Below are positions 45,366-55,949 of a stretch of DNA of 64,000 nucleotides, piece after piece. Positions within the stretch are counted from its first letter, which is position 1. The number at the start of each line of letters is the position of its first letter. Location of the stretch: the NCBI GenBank assembly GCA_025200525.1, contig CM045761.1, forward strand, positions 103,947,321 to 104,011,320, given 5' to 3'. The DNA is from Camellia lanceoleosa. Taxonomy: Eukaryota; Streptophyta; Magnoliopsida; Ericales; Theaceae. The translations under genes were made by a program, and so were the position numbers. A model generated the notes under the pieces. The model saw nothing but the letters and a program-made list of their open reading frames with translations, did not search any database and was not told the DNA's origin.

Positions 45366-46229
45366 TCAAAAGGCTTCCCACCGCTTTTGCTCGCTCACGC
45401 CATTTCCTTCCTTTCTCCAATCTTCTTTGGTGGGCAGATAACCCAATCCAAAGGTATGTGGATTGTGTGGCACTTCGGCCAACGCTGCGACCCCTTTCCT
45501 GCCGCTTCTTCCCAATCCCATCCCAGGGATATGTTGTAGCCTGTTCATGAGGTAGACGGATTGAGCACTGACGTACATACCTTCATTCACAGCCATAATG
45601 TTTTGCACCACCCGGGCCTCAGCCAAAGTAAATCCCGATATGAACATGTCTTCCATGCCGTGTTCGATTTCCAGGACTGGCGTAGATACCTCCGGAGGAG
45701 GATGGATTGATGAATTCCCAAAAACAATGGCTACTCCCTTTCCATAGAGGTATTTCACCATTTGATGTAGAGTAGATGAGACAGCCTTCACTTGATGCAA
45801 CCAGGGTCGCCCCAAAAGCATGTTAAAAGATGCAGGGACCTCCAAGACGTGAAAATCTACCTCTTGTTGCCCAGGCCCAATCTTGGTTTGGATTTTTACT
45901 GTCCCCAGGACATCCCTACTTGTATTGTCATAGGCTTTGATCACTTGAGTAGTTGGGGTGAAGTCTGCAGGCTTTAACCCAATTGCATAGGCTGTTCTGG
46001 CCGGGCAGACATTGATAGCGGATCCGGTATCAACCAATACCACCGGAATCCATTTGTCCCTGCATTCTACAGAGATGTAGAGGGGTCTGTTATGATCCAC
46101 GCCCTCAGGCGGCAGCTCCTTATCCGAAAAGGTCAACGCCGGGGAACCTCCTCCCGAAAAGACTAGCCCAACTAGTTGTTCTGGCGTAGTTTCGATTGAG
46201 AGTTTGGCTTTGTCCATAGCAGAGGACAC
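45366..46229 (-). CDS. Aspartic protease with a G-patch-like segment, copy A
   Basis: An open frame of 287 codons. After a short lead (LVFSGGGSPALTFSDKELPP) comes the protease: VVLVDTGSAINVCPARTAYA (active-site DTG), then VIKAYDNTSRDVLGTVKI and FNMLLGRPWLHQVKAV, the closing motif of Ty3/gypsy proteases. Downstream of the protease fold, RLQHIPGMGLGRSGRKGV resembles a G-patch, a glycine-rich RNA-contact motif reported after some retroelement proteases. The frame ends at the start of a broken linker to RT. It would cut the Gag-Pol precursor. This is the best preserved coding block of copy A. DTG contrasts with DQG in the Tat element at 20997. Confidence 0.88.
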   Translation of the reverse strand: MSSAMDKAKLSIETTPEQLVGLVFSGGGSPALTFSDKELPPEGVDHNRPLYISVECRDKWIPVVLVDTGSAINVCPARTAYAIGLKPADFTPTTQVIKAYDNTSRDVLGTVKIQTKIGPGQQEVDFHVLEVPASFNMLLGRPWLHQVKAVSSTLHQMVKYLYGKGVAIVFGNSSIHPPPEVSTPVLEIEHGMEDMFISGFTLAEARVVQNIMAVNEGMYVSAQSVYLMNRLQHIPGMGLGRSGRKGVAALAEVPHNPHTFGLGYLPTKEDWRKEGNGVSEQKRWEAF

Positions 46230-47199
46230 TGCCTATGCACCCTTGAAGCCATAAGGCCCCCAGATGGAGATGTCTGCTTGTATTTTCTTTTAGTCGCTTC
46301 AAGATGCTCTTCTTCAACTTGCTTCTCCTCCGCTTCTCCGCTTCCTTATCTTTCCCTCGATGCCTCGGGTTGATCAAGGTGTGGGGCTTGAAATACCGCC
46401 CACTTCTAGTCATATGGTCCACTTCTTCGAGGTACGTGTGCCGCCTGCTGACCACCGCCCAATCTTCGCCTCATGGGCGAGATACAAGTCGCCATCTTCC
46501 CACCACATTCCATTAGCATCTAGCAGCACTGCCCGTTCCAAGCTTGTTTGCACTCTCAAGATTTTCCTCCCACATGCTCATGGCATGTTCAGTTTTTGTA
46601 CTCACAGCATTCTCAACATCCACATGGTTCTTTGCTTTTCGGATCCTCTCAGAATCCCATTTCTTTTCTTGCTCCTCCAATGTCAATTGTTTGGTTTTCT
46701 AAATGTCTTGGTCCCGAGCGGAATTCTTCGCATCAAGCGCCTCCCAATTTAGTTCGATCTCGCCCTTCCGCCACAAATGGTACAATATCCGTTGATCATC
46801 CAACCACCCGACGACTTCCGCCGACTCGCCTTCGAACCGCTAATTGATGCGCCCCGATTCTCGATCATTGAAAAATTGGAGATTGGCGAAATCCTTTTCC
46901 ATCGTTGTCAAATCATCCCCATCGATTCAAGTTTGTCTCCTGATCATACACAATTCACCCCGCTCAAGGCCCCACACTTATCTTAGATCGCTCATTGACA
47001 AGATATATCCACTCGGATCATAAGCTCAGACCGCTCCACCCCAGACTCAATAGTTTTGTTTCCTCAAAAGCCTCGCCTAATTCCATTTTCGTGGTCACCA
47101 CCTTTGGCTCAAAGTTGGGTTGTAGAGGTATCCATCATGCACAAATCAGTGCTGTCAGTCAGGTTCACCTCCAGCTTGGGTAGGTGGGAGGAGTAGATA
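46230..47199 (-). pseudogene. Linker between gag and protease, copy A
   Basis: 46455-46230 encodes DHMTRSGRYFKPHTL then a Lys/Arg-rich stretch (KDKEAEKRRRSKLKKSILKR). The 'MTRSGR.Y.P' motif is common just before the protease in this group. The frame changes near 46230 into the protease. 46460-47199 has plus-strand shadow ORFs only. Confidence 0.6.
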
Positions 47200-48600
47200 C
47201 TAGGGTCGTAAGACACGCTTGGATGAAATTGATTCTTTTAGGTGGATCTTGGTTATGTAATCGAGTGGGTTGGTTGTAACATTGGGTCGCCGAGGTAGGA
47301 TGATGTTTTTGTCAATGAGATCTTGAATCTCATGACGCAGCCTAACACCGTCAAGATCGTGACCATGTCCGCCGTGGTATTTGCAATATTTGGTCAAGTT
47401 ATGGGAAGGGGAGTGGATTTGGAGGGGCCTTGCCCAAGGGTTTCAGATGCCCTTTCCTGACAAGAACCCCGAGCTCTTTGGTCAAAGGCATATGTAGTGG
47501 AGAGAAGGTTCATTGACCCCTGGACTGGTACCTTGAAGCTTGGTTACTGCTCCCAGATGCATCGAAAGGTGTGGCCACGGGCCTTGGTTGGGAAGGATTG
47601 GTGGTGACCATTCCGACCTCCGTTCTTGCATTGGTAGAGCCACTGCCCGCATTGTTGTTTCGGTTGAATGTCCGGGTCGTTCTTGCCTTGGTCGAACAGA
47701 CCTCGCTTCATCGCTCTTCAACTGCATCCCCATATCATGCAGACCGCGAAGGGGAAGGAACTACAATCATCTTCTTCATTAACCCGGTTGGAGATTGCGC
47801 ACAATCATCCGGATTTGATCTCTCGCTCAGGCCTTAAGGTCATCATCGATGCCTTTGCCTCCACCGTTACAAAGTCGAGAAAGACTCCTTGGGTTCTCGC
47901 TTGTTGTCTCGAGATCACGAGTGGTAATCTCGACCGTGTTATATGAGTATTGTGCAACAAAGGCCCCACCATCTCATCCCAATTCCTCTTGACATCATTA
48001 TCCAACTTTGCATACCGGCGGCCACTCCGACAAGGTTCGCCAAAATGAGAGCTTCAGAATGTTAGGCCCATTGGCCTCAAGATATCTCAAAATGTACCGT
48101 AGATGAACCATGGGGTCCCTGCACCCCAAAACGGCCGATCTGGGGCATCTTAAATCGTCTCAAGAAAGTCACGCCACGCCAAGATAGCCGTCCTCAATAT
48201 CCGGATGGCTTTCACCGTGATTTCTTGAAGAGTTTTTCCAACTTGCTCAATTTCAGAGTCGTTCGTCTACCTCGAACTCGAATGGAGAGTCCGTGATTGG
48301 GTGTAATATTTTTAGACAAATATGGGCGAAGCGGGCGAGCTAGCCTGCTGGAGGACCCGTGTCATCTTGGGTGTTTTGGAAGTTTGGCAGAGCGTTCTGT
48401 GGGTTTGGGAGGGTATTCTGGGTGTTCTGAGGGTTTGGAGGAGCATTTTGGCCAGTAGATATCTGCTCAGGTAATGGAGCCCCGAGTGGAGGAGGAACCT
48501 GATGTGCCCCTAGTGGAGGAGGGACCTGGTGTGAAGCAGATGCAAATGCTCAGTTATAACTGTGATCAACTCGCACTATTGGGCCATGACAAACGCTCAT
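47200..48600 (-). pseudogene. gag of copy A, broken
   Basis: The zinc-binding end is open at 47397-47200: YCKYHGGHGHDLDG then LRHEIQDLIDKNII (the Cys expected after LDG is missing in this reading). The gag core lies at 48180-47800, with VKRNWDEMVGPLLHN and FLDFVTVEAKASMMTLRPE, fitting PF03732 in two frames. The upstream 48330-48600 encodes an Asn/Pro/Gln-rich linker (PPNPQNTQNTLPNPQNALPN). Frame changes are frequent. A start codon cannot be fixed. Confidence 0.7.
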
Positions 48601-49650
48601 TGCTTGGAAAATTCCGCCGGCGGATAGCATCATCTTGCATTTGTTTATGCTTTCACTCATCCGGGCGATCATCGCCCATTGTCAGATTCTCGTTGTTCCA
48701 TTTGGGTATCCCAAGTGTATCTCTATAGCGTAAACAGAATCTCAACCCGACCGTTCGACACTAGAGTAAACTGCCGTTCGTGATCCGTGCTCGACACATT
48801 ATGCCTTCGCCTTCTTCTAGTGATCGGGTAAAGAGCGAACACCGGATGTCCGTCAACTAGATCCCTGGACGGTTGAGTCGGCGACCAGGTCCAAATTGCT
48901 TGGGGAGTATCGATCGCTTGGAAGCAATCGTAACAAATCGCCTAGCAAAAAGAAAATAAAGCAAAAAGAAATAAATGACCGTAAAACGGACAAAGATAAC
49001 GGCTTAATTTAAATACACACAACACACACAGCATACAACACGCAGCAATAAGCCGGAAATACACCGCCTCAACCATCGATCACTATTCTCAGATATCGTT
49101 TCAAAATCAATCGGATATCCGCAGACGATCGATTCTCGATGATCGACCGGTGCCCGCAGTTCGATATCCCAACTCATACACCGATGCCCGCAGTTCGATG
49201 TCAAACTCATAACTCGATACATGCATTCCTTGTAGAGACGACTCTAACAAGCACATAGCATAAGTGAGAGCCAAAACACCCCTATGTTGGGGTAGGGTTT
49301 CCGCCCTATTTTGTCGAGCTAGGGTTTCACTACGCACGCAATGCTTCAAACAACCTATAAATGGGTAAGCAACCCGTCCTAGTTTGGAATGGTCACTATG
49401 GATCCGAATATGCACTAGGTCGAATGGTCAAAGGGTGCCCCTAAGAAACCGGGTTTGTGTTCCCATGTCGTCAGAGCTCAGAGCCGATCAAATTTTACGG
49501 ACATGACTTGACAAGACAAGCCTCCGGCAAATCGTTCGGGAATGGCATATGGTAAACACGGTGTCCTAGGCACACCAATGCAAATGCAATGCAAAGAAAC
49601 ACACAAGCGTAGTCAAAATCAGATATCATGAGTTTGAGTCAAGTTCTCTA
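48601..49650 (-). other. Leader between PBS and gag, copy A
   Basis: About 1 kb on the element's 5' side without a domain-bearing ORF. A plus-strand GTGCCCGCAGTTCGAT phrase is repeated at 49150 and 49185. Ogre-type elements have an extra ORF before gag, but none is seen here. Confidence 0.5.
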
Positions 49651-49670
49651 ACTCCCCAGCGAAGTCGCCA
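49651..49670 (-). other. Primer binding site of copy A
   Basis: On the minus strand TGGCGACTTCGCTGGGGAGT, about 7 bases from the LTR end. A different PBS class from the TGGCGCC type used by the two other elements. TGGCGACTCC-type PBS are known in plant Ty3/gypsy elements. The tRNA is not assigned here. Confidence 0.8.
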
Positions 49671-51269
49671 GAATCAGAATAACGCTCATGGGACCTCGCC
49701 ATACTCGACTCGATTTTTGTCGCGTTCCAAATCTTGAACCAAAGAGTCCGAACCGCAAATCGCTTTTGAGAAAACTGATTTTTGAAAGAAGTGCCAAACA
49801 TGGATCGCTGCGATAATGAGTCGCCACCTAAATATTTTTTTAAAATGGGAAATTTAGGAAACCCTAACGCGGCCAAAGGCCACGTGTCCGCTATCACCAA
49901 AGTTGGCTCGAACTTGGGTACGATTAGGGAAGGTCACATCGTGAGCACCCCTCTCGCCGGCCAAAGACCGCCTCTACTAACCATGATATCTGCTTTTGAA
50001 AACATTGTGAGTTCTTATTCCAAGTATTAGCCTAGATTACTATGTGATGCTCAAAGAAACAAGTATAGATCGGGCGTTCGAATTGGAACAAAACATTTCA
50101 TGTTCGTTTGTTTGAAAATGGTGTGAAGTTGCTACCCGTAGGTAGGCTAAAATGCGGATTTGCCACCCTCGGGTGGGCTTAGAAAACATGATGTTGCCAC
50201 TGTCTAGTGGGCTTAAAACAAACAGTCAATGCATTGTCCCAATTCAAATAACTCAACCTCCACCCACAGGCATTCAAGGCAGTTATAGCACATAAGCAGT
50301 TAGCCTCATGGTAAGCATGCTATCATGGCAACACTCACACGCATGCAAGTATGCTAAAGCATAACAACTTACCGAGTACTCCAAGCCAAAACAGAAAACT
50401 GATTAGAAATCATGCATGATCCTAAGTATACAGAATTGCCTAATGCAACACATGCAAAATGCAACTATAGCAGGCTCGGCTATTCTAAACATGGCATATG
50501 AGATGCAAATACTATCAAGTACTCAACTTGGAATTGAAATACAGATGCAGCTTTGTATGATGCGCCGAGTCTATATGCAAAATGATGAATGATGCAAACA
50601 TGTCATTATGTCAGATGCTAATTGAAATATGCCCTATATCTAACCATTGTAAGCGGATAAATAAAAGGGAGAAAGAAATGGGGTTGGAAGACATACATCA
50701 CACTCACACACCCTTATTACAATTATGTTCTCGCCACAGAGGGTCCTAATAAATAATACACCAAAAATGAAAAAATATACAAAATCCTAATTAATATACA
50801 AATTAATTACGTAAAAAGTAGAATCGCATGCAAGCCGTGGTCGCTTTGCTTGATGAATAAAGTATGCCGGATCGCCGCGCTGAAATCCACCGATGCCCCA
50901 ATTAGCCTCGCTCTAGTAATTTTTCTTGAAATGCGCAAGTCCCAAAAGTTGTTGATCTTGATTTTGTGAATAGAGAGCAGAAAAGGGCATAGCAATGTAT
51001 TTCACAAATGTATGCATGCCTCGATCTCGTGCCACCAATCACGATACCGATGCATGATCGCCGAGAATCGGATTGCACAACTCAATATTGGGATGAATGC
51101 GTATGAATGCGATAACAAGACCTAACTCCATCATGGGTAATCCGGAGTGGTGGTGACTTGGGAATTGAGACTCGCTCACATTTCTGAGTACAAAACGCGC
51201 TACTGCTTCGTGCAATATGCATTATATGCATGAAATGCAAATAACATGTGATATAGCATGCACAATGCC

Positions 51270-52110
51270 ATGGAATGAGATGTCTCAAATGCGCCCAAGG
51301 CACGCAAATCGCGTCATGTCGCATGACATGCGAAATGCAATGATGGGCTTATACCAACGTGAGAGAGCCTCACGCACACTTACATAGGATGCCCGGATGG
51401 TCAACATGAGATGCCTCGAAATGCGTGCCCGCGGAAACGCAAACCGAAGCGATGGCATGAAATGTAAAGCGGATAAAACAGAGTGCCTCGAAATGGGAAT
51501 CGGATACAACCGGTGCTCAAATACGTGTCCATAGGCACGCAAACCGAGGCGATGACGCTAAATGAGAAATCGGATAAACCGGCAAGTGCCAAATGCGCCT
51601 ACGTGCACGCAAACCGAGGCGATGCCGAAATAGAAATCGGATACAACCGGCAGCCAAATGCGCGCCACGTGCACGCAAACCGAGGTGATGACAAAATGGA
51701 AATCGATAAAATGCGCGCCTACGCACGCAAACCGAGGCGGCGACAAATGGAAATCGGATAAATCGGGCGTTTTAAATGTGCACGTAAAACCGAGGCAATG
51801 ATGAAATGGAAAATCGGATAAACCGGCAGCCAAATGCGTGCATGCAGCGCAAACCGAGACGATGACAAAATGAAAATCGGATACTGGCAGCCAAATGCGC
51901 ACGCAAATCGAGGCGATGACAAAATGAAAATCGGATACAAACTGCGCTCACAGCACGCAAACCGAGGCGATGATGGAATGGGATGAAATGGCATACGGAA
52001 TGCCGCGATGGGCTTACACCAACATGGGAGAGCCTCACCACTCACATAGGAGGCCAAGAATGAAACGAGTGAAGTGCGTGCCCAAGGGCACGCAAACCGA
52101 GGCAATGCAT
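51270..52110. repeat. 70-bp hairpin array in the shared LTR
   Basis: Same array as 30020-30930. Many units have lost 4-15 bases, often in the hairpin loop or an arm (for example ATGCGCCCAAGGCACGC at 51290), so the stems are less regular than in the other LTR. Confidence 0.88.
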
Positions 52111-52859
52111 TAAAGCATGAGATGACATGAAAATGATATGCAAGCACGCCAAACAAATTTCAGCAGCTAAATGAAGGGAATACAGCCCGAAATGATACGA
52201 AATGAGAATCAACGATGAAATCATCCTAAATGTAATGTTAAATGCTCAAATGGCCTACTACTATACTAAACATGCAAAATTGGCACATGACAGCAAAAAC
52301 AGCAGCAAGGCAGCCTCAAAATAGCATCTTTTCAGTACAAAACATGGCCAAATTGTGAGCATAGATATGGCAATAATGGTATGCAAAAATACGGGAAAAG
52401 AGGGGAATTACAAAGCAAGTGGTATATGGAAAATTCAAACCACAAAATTTCCTTCTACAACTTTGAAGAGGAGTCCAAAATATGCATATTTACAGTGAAT
52501 GAAAACTCCAAAATCAGCATGTAGATAGGCTCAAAATAGCATGCAACATGATGAGCAAACAAGGGCTGTAAATAGAGGTACCATAAGCAATGACCAAACA
52601 ACTTGAGACCCTTAATAAAACTTGAAGAACAGACCAAAACAAGACATTTTTTAAGCCTGATGAAGGCTGAAATCCGAAGCTAAGATGGCCTAAACAAACA
52701 TGCAATTTTACGGAAGATAAGATGGATTACACGACAAGTACTAAAACCAATCACCAAATGGCTTAAAGCCCTTAACAAAACACAAAGAACAGACCAAAAT
52801 ATGACACTTTACAAGCCTGATGGAGACCCAAAACAGAAGAATGGTAAGCTTAAAGAAGC

Positions 52860-53285
52860 ATGCAACATGGGAGTAGAACAAGAATTCAAAGCAAGTGCAT
52901 GATAGAGGATGAAAACCAGGTTGAGCCCTTATTCAATGTTGAAGAGGGGCTCAAAATGAGCACAATATCAGTAGGTTACATGCTCCAACTCAGATCACAA
53001 ATGGGCTAAAAATAGCATGCAATTTTACGGTAAAATGGAGGAATTTCAAAGGAAGTGCATGCTAGAGCCACCAAACATGGTTGAGCCCTTCTTCAATGTT
53101 GAAGAGGGGCTCAAAATAAGGCCACCCACAGTATATAGTATTTTCGAAAACAGACCACTCAAAAGCCAAACAAAGCATGCAATTTCATGGCATAAAGAGT
53201 GATATTGAAGCAAGTATATGAAAGAGATACCAAATGAGGTTGAGCCCTTCTACAAAGTTGTAGAGGGGCTCAAAATAAGCACAAA
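52860..53285 (-). repeat. Long-hairpin repeats in the shared LTR
   Basis: The three TTGAGCCC...GGGCTCAA hairpins of the first LTR are all present near 52920, 53080 and 53240. The middle one here reads CTTCAA/TTGAAG, a perfect pairing where the first LTR has one mismatch. Confidence 0.85.
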
Positions 53286-54912
53286 ACCAGTAGGGGTCAA
53301 AGCCCAAAACAGTAGGCAAGTAGGGTAGAAATAGGAAGCAAGAAAGTGATAGGAAAAGGGATTTAGAGACTTACCCTTGAAGACCTTTCTTTCCTTGCTT
53401 CTTGGCTTCAATTTGTTGCTTCTTGGTCACTGGAAAACACCCCTTTGCTGCTGGAATGGAGATGTTGATGGTGGTACTAAGGGTTGATGAAGGATTGGCC
53501 TAGAACCCTAAAGGTTTTTTTGAAGTTTTGGCTATGGAAATGGAGTTTTTTGAAGAGGGGCTTATGAGACCAAATTTTGTAACCCTAGCAAAGGGGCTGT
53601 CCAGCCCTTTAAATAGGGAAGAAAAGGTGTAAAAGGGGAGGGAAATGGAGGCAAGATTTCCCTCCCAAAATATCCCCCGGATGGGGGAGATATTTCAAGA
53701 AAATATCCGGACAAATTGAATGGGCCGAAAGAAGAAGTCGGGCCAGTGATTCGGGAGGTGGCCACACCCCACCCTGTCGGCCACCACTCACTGGCGGCCA
53801 CCATGGCCAAAAATTGAAGAAGAAAATTGTCGCCGACCACCACTCCTTGGTGTCCTCCCATGAGTGTGGAACAAGGCCCCAAGGTCATCGCAACTCAAGG
53901 AAGTCACAACATAGAGCTCAAAGGAGAGGCTCAAAATGAAACTAACAATTGCCGGCCGACCACCAACTTTTGGTGTCCTCCCAGATGTGTGGAACAAGGT
54001 TCCAAGCTTGAAAATTGACAACACTGAAGCAGGAGTCACAACATAGGACTTGAAGGAGAGGCCCAAAAATGAAATTCTGAATTGCTGGCCGACCATGCTC
54101 TTTTGGTGTCCTCCCATATCCCCTGATCACAAATATGTAGCTTTGGTTGGAAGAAAATACCCCCAGGGTGTTCAACATTGGCCCGGAAGTGAGCAAAACG
54201 GGCGAGGAGGATTAAACTGGTTATCCGGGATAATTGCTGGCTTCTTACCCCCCAGTGATCTTCCTGGTGTTGAAATAGAGGTACCTGCCAAGTTTTAACA
54301 AAAACTAATGAGAAATGAACGCTCGGGGCCAAAACCGAGCAATTCGGGATCCCGAAAATGGGTCATGGGAAGTGGTGTTCAGCAGAAGTGGGCATCTCAC
54401 CCCAAGTGTCCTCTAATGACAAAACAGAGGTTCCTGCCAAAATCGAGAAAACCGATGCAAAATGAATGCTCGGCCCAAACCACGCGATTCGGTCCCGAAC
54501 CGGCCTGATAATCAAAGTGGCATACGCCACGGTGGCATCGAAGGCCCCGTGTTCCTGAATGATGAAACAGGTGCATGCCAAAACCGGAGAACTTCGGAGA
54601 TGGTTGGGCGATCCCGAGCCGAGCACACGCCCTAATGGCTCAAACCGGAAATGGGCAAAATGGCCTCTACCCACAAAAAGTAGCTCACGGCCACCGGAGA
54701 TGGTCTACGACCATTCCTCCTCAGAAAGAAAACAGAAAAGTCTGGTCCGCAAACCGAGACAAGGCACAGAAGAGTTCTAAGTCCGGAGGCGGCGCCTGGC
54801 GTGACTCTGAAACTTCGAACGAGCACTGATGCAACATCACCAAGCGCTCAATCGGTGACGCTCGAGCCTTAAGGTCACCAAAAATGGGGTGTCTACAGAT
54901 TGCCCCTCTTCG

Positions 54913-55840
54913 TGAGAACTTCCTAAGTCAAGAAGTGACGGAGTGAATGTCAAAGCCCAGAGACAACCCATTTTTGACAAGGCCAAGACTTAGACAATCA
55001 TACAGATAAACAGAGATGTGTGCATGACGGGGGGCAAGAATGCAAATGATAGGCACGGAGCCAGGTGATTATGCAAGTGCAACAAACTGTAATGAAGCAA
55101 GTATTGACAAATAAATGCAACAGTTTTAAGCAAGAATGCAAAGCAAGAACTACATTTCATGCAGTTAGGAATGCGGAGAATTATTCAATTCTCGTCGCGT
55201 CTCACACGGAGAAGATACGATACTGCTTCGATTAGATGGGTCGCATCAAATTTCAAATGAACCGTACATACAATATCGTGCCTGCAAAAGAGAGAAATCC
55301 AACAAGAACAATATGCTAACAACACATATTCAATGCGATTCCTATGATTCGAAAAGTTGGACACACACAGTGTCGGTGAAATGATGCATCACAATGCGAG
55401 AAGAGATAACGCGCGACAATGCATGCTCGAGCATAGAAGTATGGTACATCAAGGAAACACGCATGACAATGCAAAACATTCATGAGAATGCAAATTATGA
55501 GCCAAGTAATAACAAACGAGCACAAATCGATGCTTTGTTCTTGCGACAACAACAAAAGCAGCATTCGGCGGCAACTCGATCATGACCTCGATTTACCACC
55601 CGGAGAGGTCACAACATTTTTAAAAAGGATACACCCCGATTTTGATGACTAATGATGAGACATATGTCAATAATTGCAGTTGAAGATCCGGCGGAGCAAT
55701 TCGGCGCCAGAAAATGCACTTTTCTTCAACTTTTTCAGGTCCCGGGAACTCCGATTTTCCTCAAAATTTGCAGAGAGGTAGGGGAGGGGGTGGGGAGTAT
55801 GGTCGGCCAGCTCTCTTCCTAGGAGGCCATCGGCCAGGGG
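54913..55840. other. Internal 3' non-coding region of copy B
   Basis: Counterpart of 33809-34757. No gene. Near-identical to copy A at about 55250-55500. Confidence 0.6.
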
Positions 55841-55926
55841 AAAAGGAGATGGCGGCCACCAAAGTTAGGTGGCCGCGACCACTTGCCCAAAGTAGGGCAT
55901 TTGGTCATTTTCATTTCTATATATAT
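55841..55926 (+). promoter_or_regulatory. Promoter of antisense gene 1 (copy B)
   Basis: TATA box TATATATA at 55919-55926 in the same context as copy A. The GGCCGGCC sites are reduced to GGCGGCC and GGCCGCGACC (55850-55880). Confidence 0.6.
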
Positions 55927-55949
55927 GCTTGCCCATTGCCTCCGAAATC

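Larger units (their letters stand above)
28398..54897 (-). mobile_element. Giant Tat-like Ty3/gypsy element, copy A (about 26.5 kb)
   Basis: On the minus strand: 5' LTR 54897-49677 (TGTAGACACCCC at its start), PBS 49670-49651, gag about 48.6-47.2 kb, protease, reverse transcriptase, RNase H, a second RNase H, integrase to 41457, then two genes in the opposite direction, a polypurine tract, and the 3' LTR 33794-28398, ending GTTGTTACA. The LTRs are 5.2-5.4 kb and the interior is 15.9 kb, within the range known for Ogre-type Tat elements. Inserted at 28397. No target duplication can be checked because the far side is outside the window. At 54898 a second internal region starts without a second LTR, so copies A and B share the middle LTR. 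Confidence 0.9.
49677..54897 (-). repeat. Shared LTR: 5' LTR of copy A and 3' LTR of copy B
   Basis: Aligns with 28398-33794 from end to end. The left end next to the PBS is blurred (GAATAACGCTCATGGG here against TGTAACAACGCCCGCGGG). The right end is GGGGTGTCTACA. Some blocks show few differences (about 52240-53710), while 49690-52240 and 53710-54890 have many small gaps. The GGCCGGCC cluster is reduced here (53740-53810). Confidence 0.9.

Noticed and set aside
44944..45441. 165-codon plus-strand ORF in copy A
   Set aside because: Antisense to the protease-RT region, no domain, not preserved as a pattern; shadow.
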